A program made the translations under genes and the position numbers. Below the pieces are notes generated by a model, which worked only from the letters and a program-made list of their open reading frames with translations, did not search any database and was not told where the DNA came from. This document shows, piece by piece, positions 16,896-24,608 of a stretch of DNA of 64,000 nucleotides. This DNA is from Streptomyces noursei ATCC 11455 (GTDB taxonomy: Bacteria; Actinomycetota; Actinomycetes; Streptomycetales; Streptomycetaceae), in assembly GCF_001704275.1 (NCBI RefSeq), contig NZ_CP011533.1, forward strand, positions 2,108,001-2,172,000, given 5' to 3'. Within the stretch, counting starts at the first letter, position 1. Every line of letters starts with the position of its first letter.

Positions 16896-18374
16896 GTGCG
16901 ACACGGTCGCATATCCGTCTGCACAGGTCCGGCCGTCCTCGCCCTCGCTCTCGGACTGTGGGGCCTCACCCGCGAGCACAGCATGTGGCGTGACGAGGCG
17001 GCGACATGGCAGGCGGCGCATCGGTCGCTGGCTGAGATAGCGCACATGGTCGGCCAGGCCGACGTCGTCCACGGCCTCTACTACGCGGTGATGCACGCGG
17101 TGTTCGCCCTCTTCGGTGACAGCCTGGTCACCCTGCGGCTGCCCTCGGTGCTCGCCACCGCCACCGCGTGCGGCCTGACCGCACTGGTCGGCGCCCGGCT
17201 CGCCGGACGCTGGGCCGGGATGGCGGCCGGCTGTGCGCTGGCGCTCGTCCCGGCGGTTCAGGAGCACGCCCAGGAGGGGCGGTCCTATGCCTTCGTCCTC
17301 GCCTTCGTGATGCTCGCGACCTGGCTGCTGGTGGGGGCCCTCGCGCGGCCGACCGGTCGGCGGTGGGCCTGGTACGCGGGGGCCGTGCTGGTGGCCGCGT
17401 GGCTCAACTGGTTCTCACTGTTCGCACTCGCCGCGCATGCCGTCACCCTGGTGTGCGTCCACGCCGACCGCGCCCGCCGGGTCGGGTGGGGGCTCGCCGC
17501 CTCCGGGGCCGTCGTCGGATCCCTGCCGGTGATCCTGACCAGTCGCAGCCAGGTCTCACTGGTCTCCTGGATCAAGCCGCTCGGCTGGTCGACCGTGCTC
17601 GGTGTGCTGATCACCGTGACGATCGCGGCCCTCTGCGCGCTCCTGCCACGGGCGCGCCGCCCCGAGCGCACGCAAGCGGGAGAGCCGCACGGACGGGTGA
17701 CCCTCGCGGCCGTCGCGCTGCCGCTCTGCGCGGTGCCGCAACTCGGCCTGGCGTTGGTCTCCGTGGTCAAGCCGCTCTACGTCACCCGCTATGTGCTCTT
17801 CGCGTACGCAGGTCTCGCGCTCTGCACAGGCGTCCTCGTGGTCACGCTCGCCACGCGCCTGCGGACCCACGCCCGCATACTGCTGCCCGCCACCGTGGCC
17901 GTCGCCCTCGTGGCGCTGCTGCCGATCGAGGTCCGGCTGCGCACCATGGAGAGCCGCGTCGACGACGTGCTCACCGCGGCGGCCACCGTCGACCACGTCC
18001 GCAGCACCGCCGACGGCGTGCTGTTCCTGCCCGCCGCGCGCCGCGACACCGCCCTCGTCTCGCCCCGGGCGTTCGCGGGTCTGCGGGATCTGGCGCTGGC
18101 CCGGGGGCCGGTGGAGTCCGGCACGCTGAAGGGCATAGAGGCCGGGCCGCGGGACATAGAGCGGGCCATGCTGAGCGCCCGACACATCGTGCTCGTCACC
18201 GATCCCGGTCCGACCCGGGCCTCCTCCGCTGCCGACCGCACCAAGCGGCGCGTCCTGGACACCTACTTCGTGCGCCGCTCGGACAGCGTCCAGCGGGGCC
18301 GCAGGGTGAGCGTCTACGAGCGACGGGTGCCGGACCGTCCCCACTCCCCGAGCGCGACTGGGCCGAAGGGGTGA
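16896..18374 (+). CDS. Polytopic GT-C family glycosyltransferase (mannosyltransferase-like)
   Basis: The 492-residue protein has about ten to twelve hydrophobic segments. 'MWRDEAATWQAAHRSLAEI' near the first extracytoplasmic loop carries the DE signature of GT-C enzymes of the PMT/ArnT type. These transfer a sugar from a polyprenyl-phosphate donor to protein, lipid or polysaccharide on the outer face of the membrane. GTG 16896 has GGAGG six bases upstream and removes about 41 unlikely upstream residues. The acceptor is unknown. An HdeD-family membrane protein follows 51 bases later. Confidence 0.78.
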   Translation: MRHGRISVCTGPAVLALALGLWGLTREHSMWRDEAATWQAAHRSLAEIAHMVGQADVVHGLYYAVMHAVFALFGDSLVTLRLPSVLATATACGLTALVGARLAGRWAGMAAGCALALVPAVQEHAQEGRSYAFVLAFVMLATWLLVGALARPTGRRWAWYAGAVLVAAWLNWFSLFALAAHAVTLVCVHADRARRVGWGLAASGAVVGSLPVILTSRSQVSLVSWIKPLGWSTVLGVLITVTIAALCALLPRARRPERTQAGEPHGRVTLAAVALPLCAVPQLGLALVSVVKPLYVTRYVLFAYAGLALCTGVLVVTLATRLRTHARILLPATVAVALVALLPIEVRLRTMESRVDDVLTAAATVDHVRSTADGVLFLPAARRDTALVSPRAFAGLRDLALARGPVESGTLKGIEAGPRDIERAMLSARHIVLVTDPGPTRASSAADRTKRRVLDTYFVRRSDSVQRGRRVSVYERRVPDRPHSPSATGPKG

Positions 18375-18425
18375 CGATGGAGGTGTCCAGACCTGATCCT
18401 GCTGTTCCAGAGAGAGGCAGGCGGC

Positions 18426-19109
18426 ATGACTTCCCCCTCCGAATCCTCGGGCAACAGCCCGCCGCGTGAGCCGCAGGCCGAGGGCACCTCCCCGATGGGC
18501 GAGGCGCTGGGCACCCTCGCGAACCGCAGCTGGCAAGCCCTGTTCACCATCGGCCTGGCATCGGTCGCCCTGGGTGTGGCCGTGCTGGCCTGGCCGGGCA
18601 AGACGCTGCACGTCGTCGGCGTGATCTTCGGTATCTTCCTGCTGGTCAGCGGTGTTTTCCAGCTGGCGGCGGCCTTCGGCGCACACGTTCCCGGCCATCT
18701 GCGGGCGCTGCACTTCATCACGGGTGCACTCGGCGTTCTGCTGGGGCTCGTCTGCTTCCGGGGCACCCTGCAGTCGATACTGCTGCTGGCCCTCTGGATC
18801 GGCTTCGGCTGGTTGTTGCGCGGCATCATGATGACGGCGGCCGCGGGGTCCACTCCCAACATGCCCGCACGCGGGTGGCAGATGTTCCTGGGAATCATCA
18901 CTCTCCTCGCCGGCATCGTCCTGATCGTCTCGCCGTTCCCCTCGATCGCCGTGCTCACCATGGTGGCGGGAATCGCGGCCATCGTGCTGGGCGTGGTCGA
19001 GGTGGCCCATGCCATCCAACTGCGCGTCGCGGCCGGCCGACTCACCAAAGGCACCACCACCAAGCACCACCGGTCCCCGTTCCACTTCCGCCCCCACCCA
19101 CAGCACTGA
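18426..19109 (+). CDS. HdeD-family (DUF308) membrane protein
   Basis: The 227-residue protein has a charged, Pro/Ser-rich N-terminal 35 residues and then six hydrophobic helices in three similar pairs ('LGVAVLAWPGKTLHVVGVIFGIFLLVSGVFQ'-type), as in DUF308/HdeD proteins. E. coli HdeD takes part in acid resistance at high cell density; in actinobacteria the role is untested. The C-terminus is a His-rich tail (TKHHRSPFHFRPHPQH). It probably shares a transcript with the glycosyltransferase. Confidence 0.82.
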   Translation: MTSPSESSGNSPPREPQAEGTSPMGEALGTLANRSWQALFTIGLASVALGVAVLAWPGKTLHVVGVIFGIFLLVSGVFQLAAAFGAHVPGHLRALHFITGALGVLLGLVCFRGTLQSILLLALWIGFGWLLRGIMMTAAAGSTPNMPARGWQMFLGIITLLAGIVLIVSPFPSIAVLTMVAGIAAIVLGVVEVAHAIQLRVAAGRLTKGTTTKHHRSPFHFRPHPQH

Positions 19110-19139
19110 CCCGGACGGCGCTACGGACCGATCGCGTAG

Positions 19140-19549
19140 CGCCGTCCACCAGCCACCGGCCGGCGACTCCCGCCGCCCGGTGGCTCGCACTCCTGGTCAC
19201 GACCACCTACCGGGGTCGTGGCACTCACCCGCACCCCGGACAAGGTCCCCGATCCGGGCGTCCGGGTCCGGGCCGCCGACTTCGACGACCGGGAGTCGTT
19301 GACCCGCGCGTTCGACGGTGCCGAGCGGGCGCTCGTCATCAGTACGGACGCGGCATCAGCGGCGAGGGGCACATCGAGTACGTCGGGTACCTCGGATACA
19401 TCGGGTACCTCGGATACGTCGGATACGTCGGATACGTCGCCAGGGAGGACTGTGCCGCGGTGGGCGCGGCCCTGCTCGCCGAGGGCGGGCACACGGGCGA
19501 CTACCTCGACGTCACCGGCCGGTCGCACGTGCCGTACGTCGCGATCATC
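19140..19549 (+). pseudogene. Decayed NmrA-type NAD(P)-binding gene interrupted by a repeat array
   Basis: Fragments of an NmrA/SDR-type protein appear in more than one frame. A first part reads 'ALTRTPDKVPDPGVRVRAAD' and 'DDRESLTRAFDGAERALVIS' (19218-19340), matching the second to fourth strands of the fold. A last part reads 'AEGGHTGDYLDVTGRSHVP' in another frame (19470-19540), matching the later 'YDLTGP' region. Between them lies a nonamer array and an apparent deletion of about 90 residues. The N-terminal Rossmann glycine loop is not intact. An intact relative is at 29532. Confidence 0.65.
19371..19436. repeat. ACNTCGGRT nonanucleotide array inside the pseudogene
   Basis: More than seven tandem copies of a 9-base unit (ACGTCGGAT, ACCTCGGAT, ACATCGGGT) would read Thr-Ser-Asp/Gly repeats in frame with the first pseudogene fragment. 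The array occupies the position of the missing middle of the protein. Confidence 0.85.
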
Positions 19550-19797
19550 GGGGGGGGGGGAGATAAAGACAGTCGCCGCCGGGGCGGGCGGCTGGACGCA
19601 CCGACGTGCGAAGGACAGTGCGCCCCAGCCTCATCCCGACCCGTCCTGACCGGACCGGGCGTGATCCCGACGCTAGAGTGCCGCGCGGTCTGCCGCGAGG
19701 CGAGCTGCCCCGTTCTCCGTACGGGACGCTCCATGGGGCACGGGGACAAGCCGAGCGCACCACGCCTGCGCCCGCGCCCGCGCCGAGCCCGAAGGGA

Positions 19798-19831
19798 AAA
19801 GGCCCCCTCCTCGTATGAGGAAGGGGCCTTT
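19798..19831 (-). terminator. Intrinsic terminator of the tRNA-like RNA
   Basis: On the minus strand AAAGGCCCC pairs with GGGGCCTTT, with a further CCTC/GAGG inner pairing, and a TTTT run closes the 3' side (19800-19797). It begins two bases after the CCA end of the tRNA-like sequence and is a textbook Rho-independent structure. Confidence 0.85.
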
Positions 19832-19833
19832 CA

Positions 19834-19905
19834 TGGAGCGCCCGGCCGGCCTTGCACCTGCATCTCCCACCGGTTGGTGGACGTCTTTCCTTGGACCACG
19901 GACGC
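19834..19905 (-). ncRNA. tRNA-like RNA with encoded CCA and a non-canonical anticodon arm
   Basis: The 72-base minus-strand sequence folds like a tRNA. A 7-pair acceptor stem joins GCGTCCG to CGGGCGC (one G-U), followed by U73 and an encoded CCA. U8, a short D stem with an AAGGAAA loop holding the paired Gs, and a T arm with GGUGCAA in place of GGUUCRA are present. The T stem has one A-G mismatch. The middle arm prefers CCACC-AACC-GGUGG, which leaves a 4-base loop instead of seven, so no anticodon can be read confidently. It has a promoter and a terminator, so it should be expressed. It could be a diverged tRNA, a peptidoglycan-type tRNA or a tRNA mimic. Confidence 0.55.
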
Positions 19906-19946
19906 ATGACTCCCACCCGCTGCCCGCGGGGCGAAGTTGCGTCATG

Positions 19947-19976
19947 ATCATATCGGATCCGCGATGCCGCTGCGAA
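19947..19976 (-). promoter_or_regulatory. Sigma-70-type promoter for the tRNA-like RNA
   Basis: On the minus strand TTCGCA (19976-19971) and TATGAT (19952-19947) are separated by 18 bases. The expected start lies about 35 bases before the tRNA-like 5' end, leaving a leader for RNase P to remove. Confidence 0.55.
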
Positions 19977-20118
19977 CCGCGCCGGAGTCCCGGCCGTCGC
20001 CCGAGGCGAGCTCGACGCGATCAGCGGCGTCATGCCGTGGTCGGCGGTGACATGCGGGGTCAGCGATGACCTGCCGTGGTCACCAGCGGCCTGCCACGGC
20101 CGGCGGTGGCAACTACGC

Positions 20119-21393
20119 CTACCCGCGCGCCTCTCCGCCCCGCGCCGCGACCAGTACCGCGCCGGCCACGGCCAGGAGGGCGACCGCGAGGCCGAAGGCG
20201 GTGGCCGCCGCCGGCAGGCCGATGGCGTCACTGAGGTAGCCGTCGGCGACCGGGAGGGTGCCGGCGAGGAGGTAACCCCCGGCGTTCAGGGCCGCGTTGG
20301 CCTCCGCGCGGCGGGCGGCCGGGACCTCGCGGCTGAGCAGCGTGAGCCCGCCCAACTGGCCGGCGCCCTGGCCCGCACCGGCCAGCACCACCGCGGCGAC
20401 CAGGGGGACGAGCGTGGCGGTGTGGATGGCGGTGACCAGCGCCAGGGTGCCGGCGACGGTGGCCGCGCCGGAAGTCAGCAGGACGGTGCGGACGGCCATC
20501 CGCCGCAGCGCGAACTGCACGCCGGTGGCGGACAGGAACATCGCCAGCGCCATCCCGCCCGCCAGCGCCCGGTTCGCGGTGCCGAGCAGACCGGCCAGCA
20601 GCGAGGGCCCGAGCGACAGTACGAAGGACGTGGCGCTGATGCCCGGCGCGAACGCGGCCAGCCCGAGGGCGAGATGACGCCGGTTGGCCCGCGGCACGAC
20701 CGGCAGCCGTACCCAGGAACCGGGCGCGGCGGCGCCGGCCCCACGGTCCCGCCGGGGCAACGGCATCCTGACCACCGCCACCAACGCCGTCACCAGCAGG
20801 ACGGCTTCCACGGCGAAGACGGTCACGGTCGGTGCGGGCGCGGTCTCCGACAGCACCCCGGCCAGTACGGGGCCGATTCCGGCACCCAGGACCATTCCGG
20901 TGGACGCCAACAGCGGCCCGATCCTCCGCCCGGCCGCGACGTCCGTCACCGCAGCCATGCCGGCCGACACCGCGACGCCCGTGGCCACGCCGGTCAGCAG
21001 ACGGGCAACGACCAGGGCCGCCACCGAGGGCGCGGTGGCGTAGACGAGGCAGGCGACAAGGCCCAGGAGCAGCGCCGGCACCAGGACCGGCTTGCGCCCG
21101 ATACGGTCCGAGGCCACTCCCGCCACCGGCAACGCGCCCAGCAACCCGACCACATAGGCCGCGAAGATCAACGTCAACGTGCCCGAAGTGAAGCCGAGTT
21201 GGCGTTGCCAGACCGCGTACAGCGGCATCGCCGCGTTCGACAGGACGAAGACGGCGACCACCGGCCACGCGGCGAACCAGATCTCCCTGGTCGGGGGCAC
21301 CGACGGCGCCGACGACACCGCCGACTCCGCACGGGTAGCCGCCGGGCGTGGCGTACGAGTTCCGGGCATGGGCGCCGTACGGGTTTCAGGCAT
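20119..21393 (-). CDS. MFS transporter repressed by the divergent ArsR-type regulator
   Basis: The 424-residue MFS protein has about twelve helices and the A motif 'GVASDRIGRKPVLV' between helices 2 and 3. The N-terminus carries 35 low-complexity residues (repeated TRTP/PMPGTRT). ATG 21393 follows a GAGGAGGGG ribosome site. It is divergent from the winged-helix regulator at 21536, and three palindromes occupy the shared spacer. The pair therefore looks like a ligand-inducible efflux unit in which the regulator represses both genes (inference). The substrate is unknown. Confidence 0.85.
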   Translation of the reverse strand: MPETRTAPMPGTRTPRPAATRAESAVSSAPSVPPTREIWFAAWPVVAVFVLSNAAMPLYAVWQRQLGFTSGTLTLIFAAYVVGLLGALPVAGVASDRIGRKPVLVPALLLGLVACLVYATAPSVAALVVARLLTGVATGVAVSAGMAAVTDVAAGRRIGPLLASTGMVLGAGIGPVLAGVLSETAPAPTVTVFAVEAVLLVTALVAVVRMPLPRRDRGAGAAAPGSWVRLPVVPRANRRHLALGLAAFAPGISATSFVLSLGPSLLAGLLGTANRALAGGMALAMFLSATGVQFALRRMAVRTVLLTSGAATVAGTLALVTAIHTATLVPLVAAVVLAGAGQGAGQLGGLTLLSREVPAARRAEANAALNAGGYLLAGTLPVADGYLSDAIGLPAAATAFGLAVALLAVAGAVLVAARGGEARG

Positions 21394-21417
21394 GGGTGTC
21401 CCCTCCTCATCCAGCCA

Positions 21418-21492
21418 GTACGAGATGATTCGTACAAGCGGTACGAGAAGATTCGTACAGGGATCTGCAGTACGATGCAAGTCGTACTGCAG
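21418..21492. promoter_or_regulatory. Three GTACGA-N6-TCGTAC operator palindromes
   Basis: Perfect copies of GTACGA-N6-TCGTAC lie at 21418-21435, 21441-21458 and 21470-21487. The third is extended to 11-base arms (21465-21492). Centre-to-centre distances are 23 and 29 bases. They fill the spacer between the divergent MFS and ArsR-type genes and should be the regulator's binding sites. Confidence 0.85.
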
Positions 21493-21535
21493 ATGACGGG
21501 TACGGGTGAGGCCGCCGCACGGGAGGGACGCAGAC

Positions 21536-21955
21536 ATGGGCACCGACACCGACACCGACGCGGGAACGCGCACAGGCACGCGCACAGGAACAGGCGCAGG
21601 CGCAGACCTCGCCGCACTCCAGCGGCCCATACCGGCCGACGCGCCCGAGCCGCTGCCGGAGCCGGAACGGGACGCCCTGCGGCTGGAGGTCGTCATGGGC
21701 GCACTGAGCGATCCACTGCGGATGCGGATCGTGCGCACCCTGCTGCTGGAGTCGGAGGACTTCGACCACACCTGCGGCTGGTTCGGCCTGGACCGCCCCA
21801 AGTCCTCGCTCACCCATCACTTCCGGGCCCTGCGGGAGGCCGGGCTGATCCGTCAGCGGCAGTACGGACTGGAGCGGCGCAGCCACGTCCGGATCGAGGA
21901 CCTGGAGGCCCGTTTCCCCGGCCTGCTGACCCTGGTCGCCAACTGGCAGGAATAG
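21536..21955 (+). CDS. ArsR-type winged-helix transcriptional regulator
   Basis: This 139-residue protein has a low-complexity Thr/Gly/Ala N-terminus (repeats TDTD, RTGT) followed by a winged-helix domain: 'VVMGALSDPLRMRIVRTLLL', then the recognition region 'LDRPKSSLTHHFRALREAG'. No metal-binding ELCVC motif is present, so it is unlikely to sense arsenic or cadmium. ATG 21536 is preceded by GGGAGGGA; an in-frame ATG at 21506 lies closer to the palindromes and has a weaker site. It probably represses itself and the divergent MFS gene. Confidence 0.85.
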   Translation: MGTDTDTDAGTRTGTRTGTGAGADLAALQRPIPADAPEPLPEPERDALRLEVVMGALSDPLRMRIVRTLLLESEDFDHTCGWFGLDRPKSSLTHHFRALREAGLIRQRQYGLERRSHVRIEDLEARFPGLLTLVANWQE

Positions 21956-22004
21956 CAACGGACTCGACACCGCCCACCGCAAGCCAGCGCCCCCTGCGCC
22001 GTTC

Positions 22005-22370
22005 CGGGTGAGCGGCGGCCGCCGACCCGCCACCGTCGGCGATCAGGACCACGTCCGGAGCCATGATCTCCATCAGCTCCTGCAAACGCCCGGTGCGCAA
22101 GGCGGCCAGGAACCGTTCCAGGACGGTCTGTCGCTCCGAGCGGCTCACCCGCACACGGGGGCGCCGGGCCGCCACATGCTCCCGCGACCGCCGCGCGATC
22201 TGGCGCACCGCGGCCGCGGACTTCCCCACGACCTCGGCGATCTCGCCGTAGGACATCGCGAAGACCTCGCGGAGCACGAACACCGCCCGCTCCGCCGGCC
22301 CGAGCGTTTCCAACACGGTCAGCATCGCGATGGAGACGGGGGCGAGTCGCAGGGGGACCGAGCCGGCCGA
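22005..22370 (-). pseudogene. C-terminal remnant of a SigJ-type ECF sigma factor
   Basis: The frame beginning 'VPLRLAPVSIAMLTVLETL' continues through sigma region 4 ('GPAERAVFVLREVFAMSYGE', 'EIAEVVGKSAAAVRQIARRS') into the start of the SnoaL-like domain ('LMEIMAPDVVLIADGGG') and then decays. Region 2 and the end of the C-terminal domain are missing, so it cannot be a working sigma factor. It is joined in a different frame to the remnant at 22371, as if one deletion had removed the boundary between two genes. Confidence 0.8.
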
Positions 22371-22683
22371 GCAGGCTCGCGTACATCGCGTCGGTCACGG
22401 TCGGCGGGGTGCTCGTCATGGCCCCGGCGAACTCCAACACGTCCCGCTCCAGCGGCGTGAACACCTCGGACTCGCGCCACCGCGGGACCTGGCTCGCCTT
22501 GGTCAGGTCCAACTTCGCGTTCCGTGCCTGGAAATAGCCGACATCCAGGCACCAGCCGCAGCCGACCAGCGCCGCGACGGCCATGTGCGCGAACGACTTC
22601 AGGCTCGCGTCGGCCGCACCCCAGGCACCCGCCTTGCCACCGAACTCCAGATCGCCCTGCGCCCCCGCGGTCTTCAGCGGCAC
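22371..22683 (-). pseudogene. N-terminal remnant of a carboxymuconolactone-decarboxylase (AhpD-like) gene
   Basis: The frame reads 'AALVGCGWCLDVGYFQARNA' and 'PRWRESEVFTPLERDVLEFA', the CMD/AhpD signature with the Cys-x-x-Cys region reduced to CGWC, and stops matching after 'MYASLLGRLG'. The final third is missing and the frame runs into sigma-factor sequence in the wrong register. AhpD-like and SigJ-like genes are often neighbours in actinobacteria, so a deletion between such a pair explains both remnants. Confidence 0.75.
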
Positions 22684-22716
22684 CGGACGCCGGTAGTCAG
22701 TGTTACCGTGTACCGG

Positions 22717-22735
22717 TACTCGGCACTACCGAGTA
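22717..22735. promoter_or_regulatory. PadR operator candidate TACTCGG-N5-CCGAGTA
   Basis: Perfect 7-base arms flank a 5-base centre, 17 bases before the PadR start and overlapping the likely promoter (TGTTACCG, 22701-22708). It suits autoregulation by the downstream PadR protein. Confidence 0.65.
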
Positions 22736-22752
22736 GCTGAAGGGGGTGCCCC

Positions 22753-23154
22753 ATGGGCAAGCAGTTGACGGAGATGCTCAAGGGGACGCTGGAGGGCATC
22801 GTCCTGGCGACCCTGTCCGACCGACCCGCGTACGGCTACGAGATCACGGCGTGGCTGCGGGATCAGGGCTTCTCCGGCATCGCCGAGGGCACCGTCTACG
22901 CCCTGCTGGTCAGGATCGAGCGGCGCGGATTCGTCGACGTGGAGAAGGTCCCCTCAGAGAAAGGACCGCCGCGCAAGGTGTACTCCCTCAACGCTCAAGG
23001 GCGGGAATCTCTCGAAGAGTTCTGGGGGACCTGGAGCTTCCTCGCAGAACGACTCGATCAACTTCGCGGAGCAGGCAGCGGAAACGGCTGGCCGACGCCA
23101 TCGCGCGCGCCGCCGGCGAGGACACCGGCAGCGGAAGAAGACCAGCCGGCCTGA
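22753..23154 (+). CDS. PadR-family transcriptional regulator
   Basis: This 133-residue PadR protein has the winged-helix segment 'RPAYGYEITAWLRDQGFSGI', 'EGTVYALLVRIERRGFV' and the wing 'GPPRKVYSLNAQGRESL'. After 'LAERLDQLR' the sequence turns low-complexity (Pro/Ala-rich, 25 residues), which looks like a late frameshift that lengthened the tail. PadR proteins are usually repressors of an adjacent gene, here probably the beta-lactamase-fold gene at 23208 and/or itself through the palindrome at 22717. Confidence 0.85.
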   Translation: MGKQLTEMLKGTLEGIVLATLSDRPAYGYEITAWLRDQGFSGIAEGTVYALLVRIERRGFVDVEKVPSEKGPPRKVYSLNAQGRESLEEFWGTWSFLAERLDQLRGAGSGNGWPTPSRAPPARTPAAEEDQPA

Positions 23155-23207
23155 CAGCGACACAGCACATCAGATCGAACACCGCACGTATCGAACACTG
23201 GAGATTC

Positions 23208-24449
23208 ATGATGGGAAAAGGCACCGACGGCTTCTCCGAAGCGGGGCTGCGCAGAATGCGCGAAGTGCTTGCAGGGCATGTCGATTCCGGGAGGATTCCC
23301 GGGCTGGTCGCCCTCGTCGGTCGGTGCGAGGAAACACACGTCGAAGCGCTCGGGACGATGCGCCACGACGGTGGCGCGGCGATGCGCCGGGACACCATCT
23401 TCCGCATGGCCTCGACGACCAAGCCGGTCGCGGTCGCCGCCACGATGGTCCTGCTGGACGAGTGCCGGCTGCGACTGGACGACCCGATAGACCAGTGGCT
23501 GCCCGAGCTCGCCGACCGGCGGGTGCTCAAGCGGGCCGACGGCCCACTGGACGACACCGTACCGGCGCGGCGCCCGATCACCGTACGGGACCTGCTCGGC
23601 TCCACGTGCGGGCTCGGGCTGGACATGACGGCGCGGACCTCGCCGATGATGGGCGCATTCTTCGAGCAGGGGGTTTACGGCCAGGAGGACGGATGGCTGT
23701 TGCCGGCACCGGAGCCGGATGAGTGGATGCGGCGCCTGGGCACGCTGCCGCTGATGTACCAGCCCGGAGAGCGGTGGCTGTACAACGTCAGCGACGACGT
23801 GCTCGGGGTGCTCGTCGCCAGGGTCACCGGCCAGTCGTTCGAGACGTTCCTGCGCGAACGCATCTTCAGTCCGCTGGGGATGAAGGACACCGGTTTCCAT
23901 GTGCCCGCAGACAAGATCCACCGGCTGCCGCCCCTGTACGCCCCCGATCCGCAGACCGGAGAGTTCACCGTGGAGGACGAGGCCGAAGGGGGACACCACA
24001 GCAAGCCTCCGGCGTTCCAGTCCGGCGGCGGCGGACTGGACTCCACCGTCGACGACTACCACGCCTACTTCCGGATGCTGCTCAACCACGGGATGCACGG
24101 GACCCAACGGATCCTGTCCCGACCCGCCGTGGAGCTGATGACCACCAACCGCCTCCCGTCCGAGCAGCTGGCCGCCCGAGAAGCCTTGGCCCGCAACCTC
24201 GTCCATCTGTCATACGGCCTGGGGCAGCACGGCGGTTGGGGCTTCGGGATGACGGTGCGCACCTACCGTGGTGACTTCGCACCCATCGGCCAGTTCGGCT
24301 GGGACGGCGGGGCCGGCACCACGACCTACGCCGATCCGCACAACCGACTCGTCGGCATCCTGCTCACCCAGACCGGGATGTCCACTCCGGATTCGGCTCG
24401 CGCCATCCACGACTTCTGGACCACGCTCTACCAGGCGATCGACGACTGA
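23208..24449 (+). CDS. Serine hydrolase of the beta-lactamase/EstB family
   Basis: The 413-residue class C beta-lactamase-fold protein has the nucleophile motif STTK (Ser69, Lys72), a tyrosine in 'WLYNVSDD' and the third motif 'FGWDGGAGTTTYADP', where W-x-G replaces the KTG of beta-lactamases. That combination is typical of EstB-type esterases and D-aminopeptidase relatives rather than antibiotic-degrading enzymes. No signal peptide is present, so it is cytoplasmic. Two adjacent ATGs (23208, 23211) share one GGAG site. It follows the PadR gene by 54 bases. Confidence 0.87.
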   Translation: MMGKGTDGFSEAGLRRMREVLAGHVDSGRIPGLVALVGRCEETHVEALGTMRHDGGAAMRRDTIFRMASTTKPVAVAATMVLLDECRLRLDDPIDQWLPELADRRVLKRADGPLDDTVPARRPITVRDLLGSTCGLGLDMTARTSPMMGAFFEQGVYGQEDGWLLPAPEPDEWMRRLGTLPLMYQPGERWLYNVSDDVLGVLVARVTGQSFETFLRERIFSPLGMKDTGFHVPADKIHRLPPLYAPDPQTGEFTVEDEAEGGHHSKPPAFQSGGGGLDSTVDDYHAYFRMLLNHGMHGTQRILSRPAVELMTTNRLPSEQLAAREALARNLVHLSYGLGQHGGWGFGMTVRTYRGDFAPIGQFGWDGGAGTTTYADPHNRLVGILLTQTGMSTPDSARAIHDFWTTLYQAIDD

Positions 24450-24608
24450 CCAGCCTGCCTGGTCGAGGTAGATGCGGCAACAGACCTCGACCAGGCTCCG
24501 GCCGTCGACAATGGTCCGTCGGACCAGGGGGTGGACAGGGCCTGGAGCAAGCGGCTCGTCGTCTGTTTGGATACCCACCGGACGGCAATACGGAGGGGTG
24601 ACGCAGAC

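Noticed and set aside
19815..20069. Plus-strand frame of about 84 codons starting in the terminator
   Set aside because: It reads the antisense of the tRNA-like RNA and has the typical look of mis-translated tRNA-region DNA.
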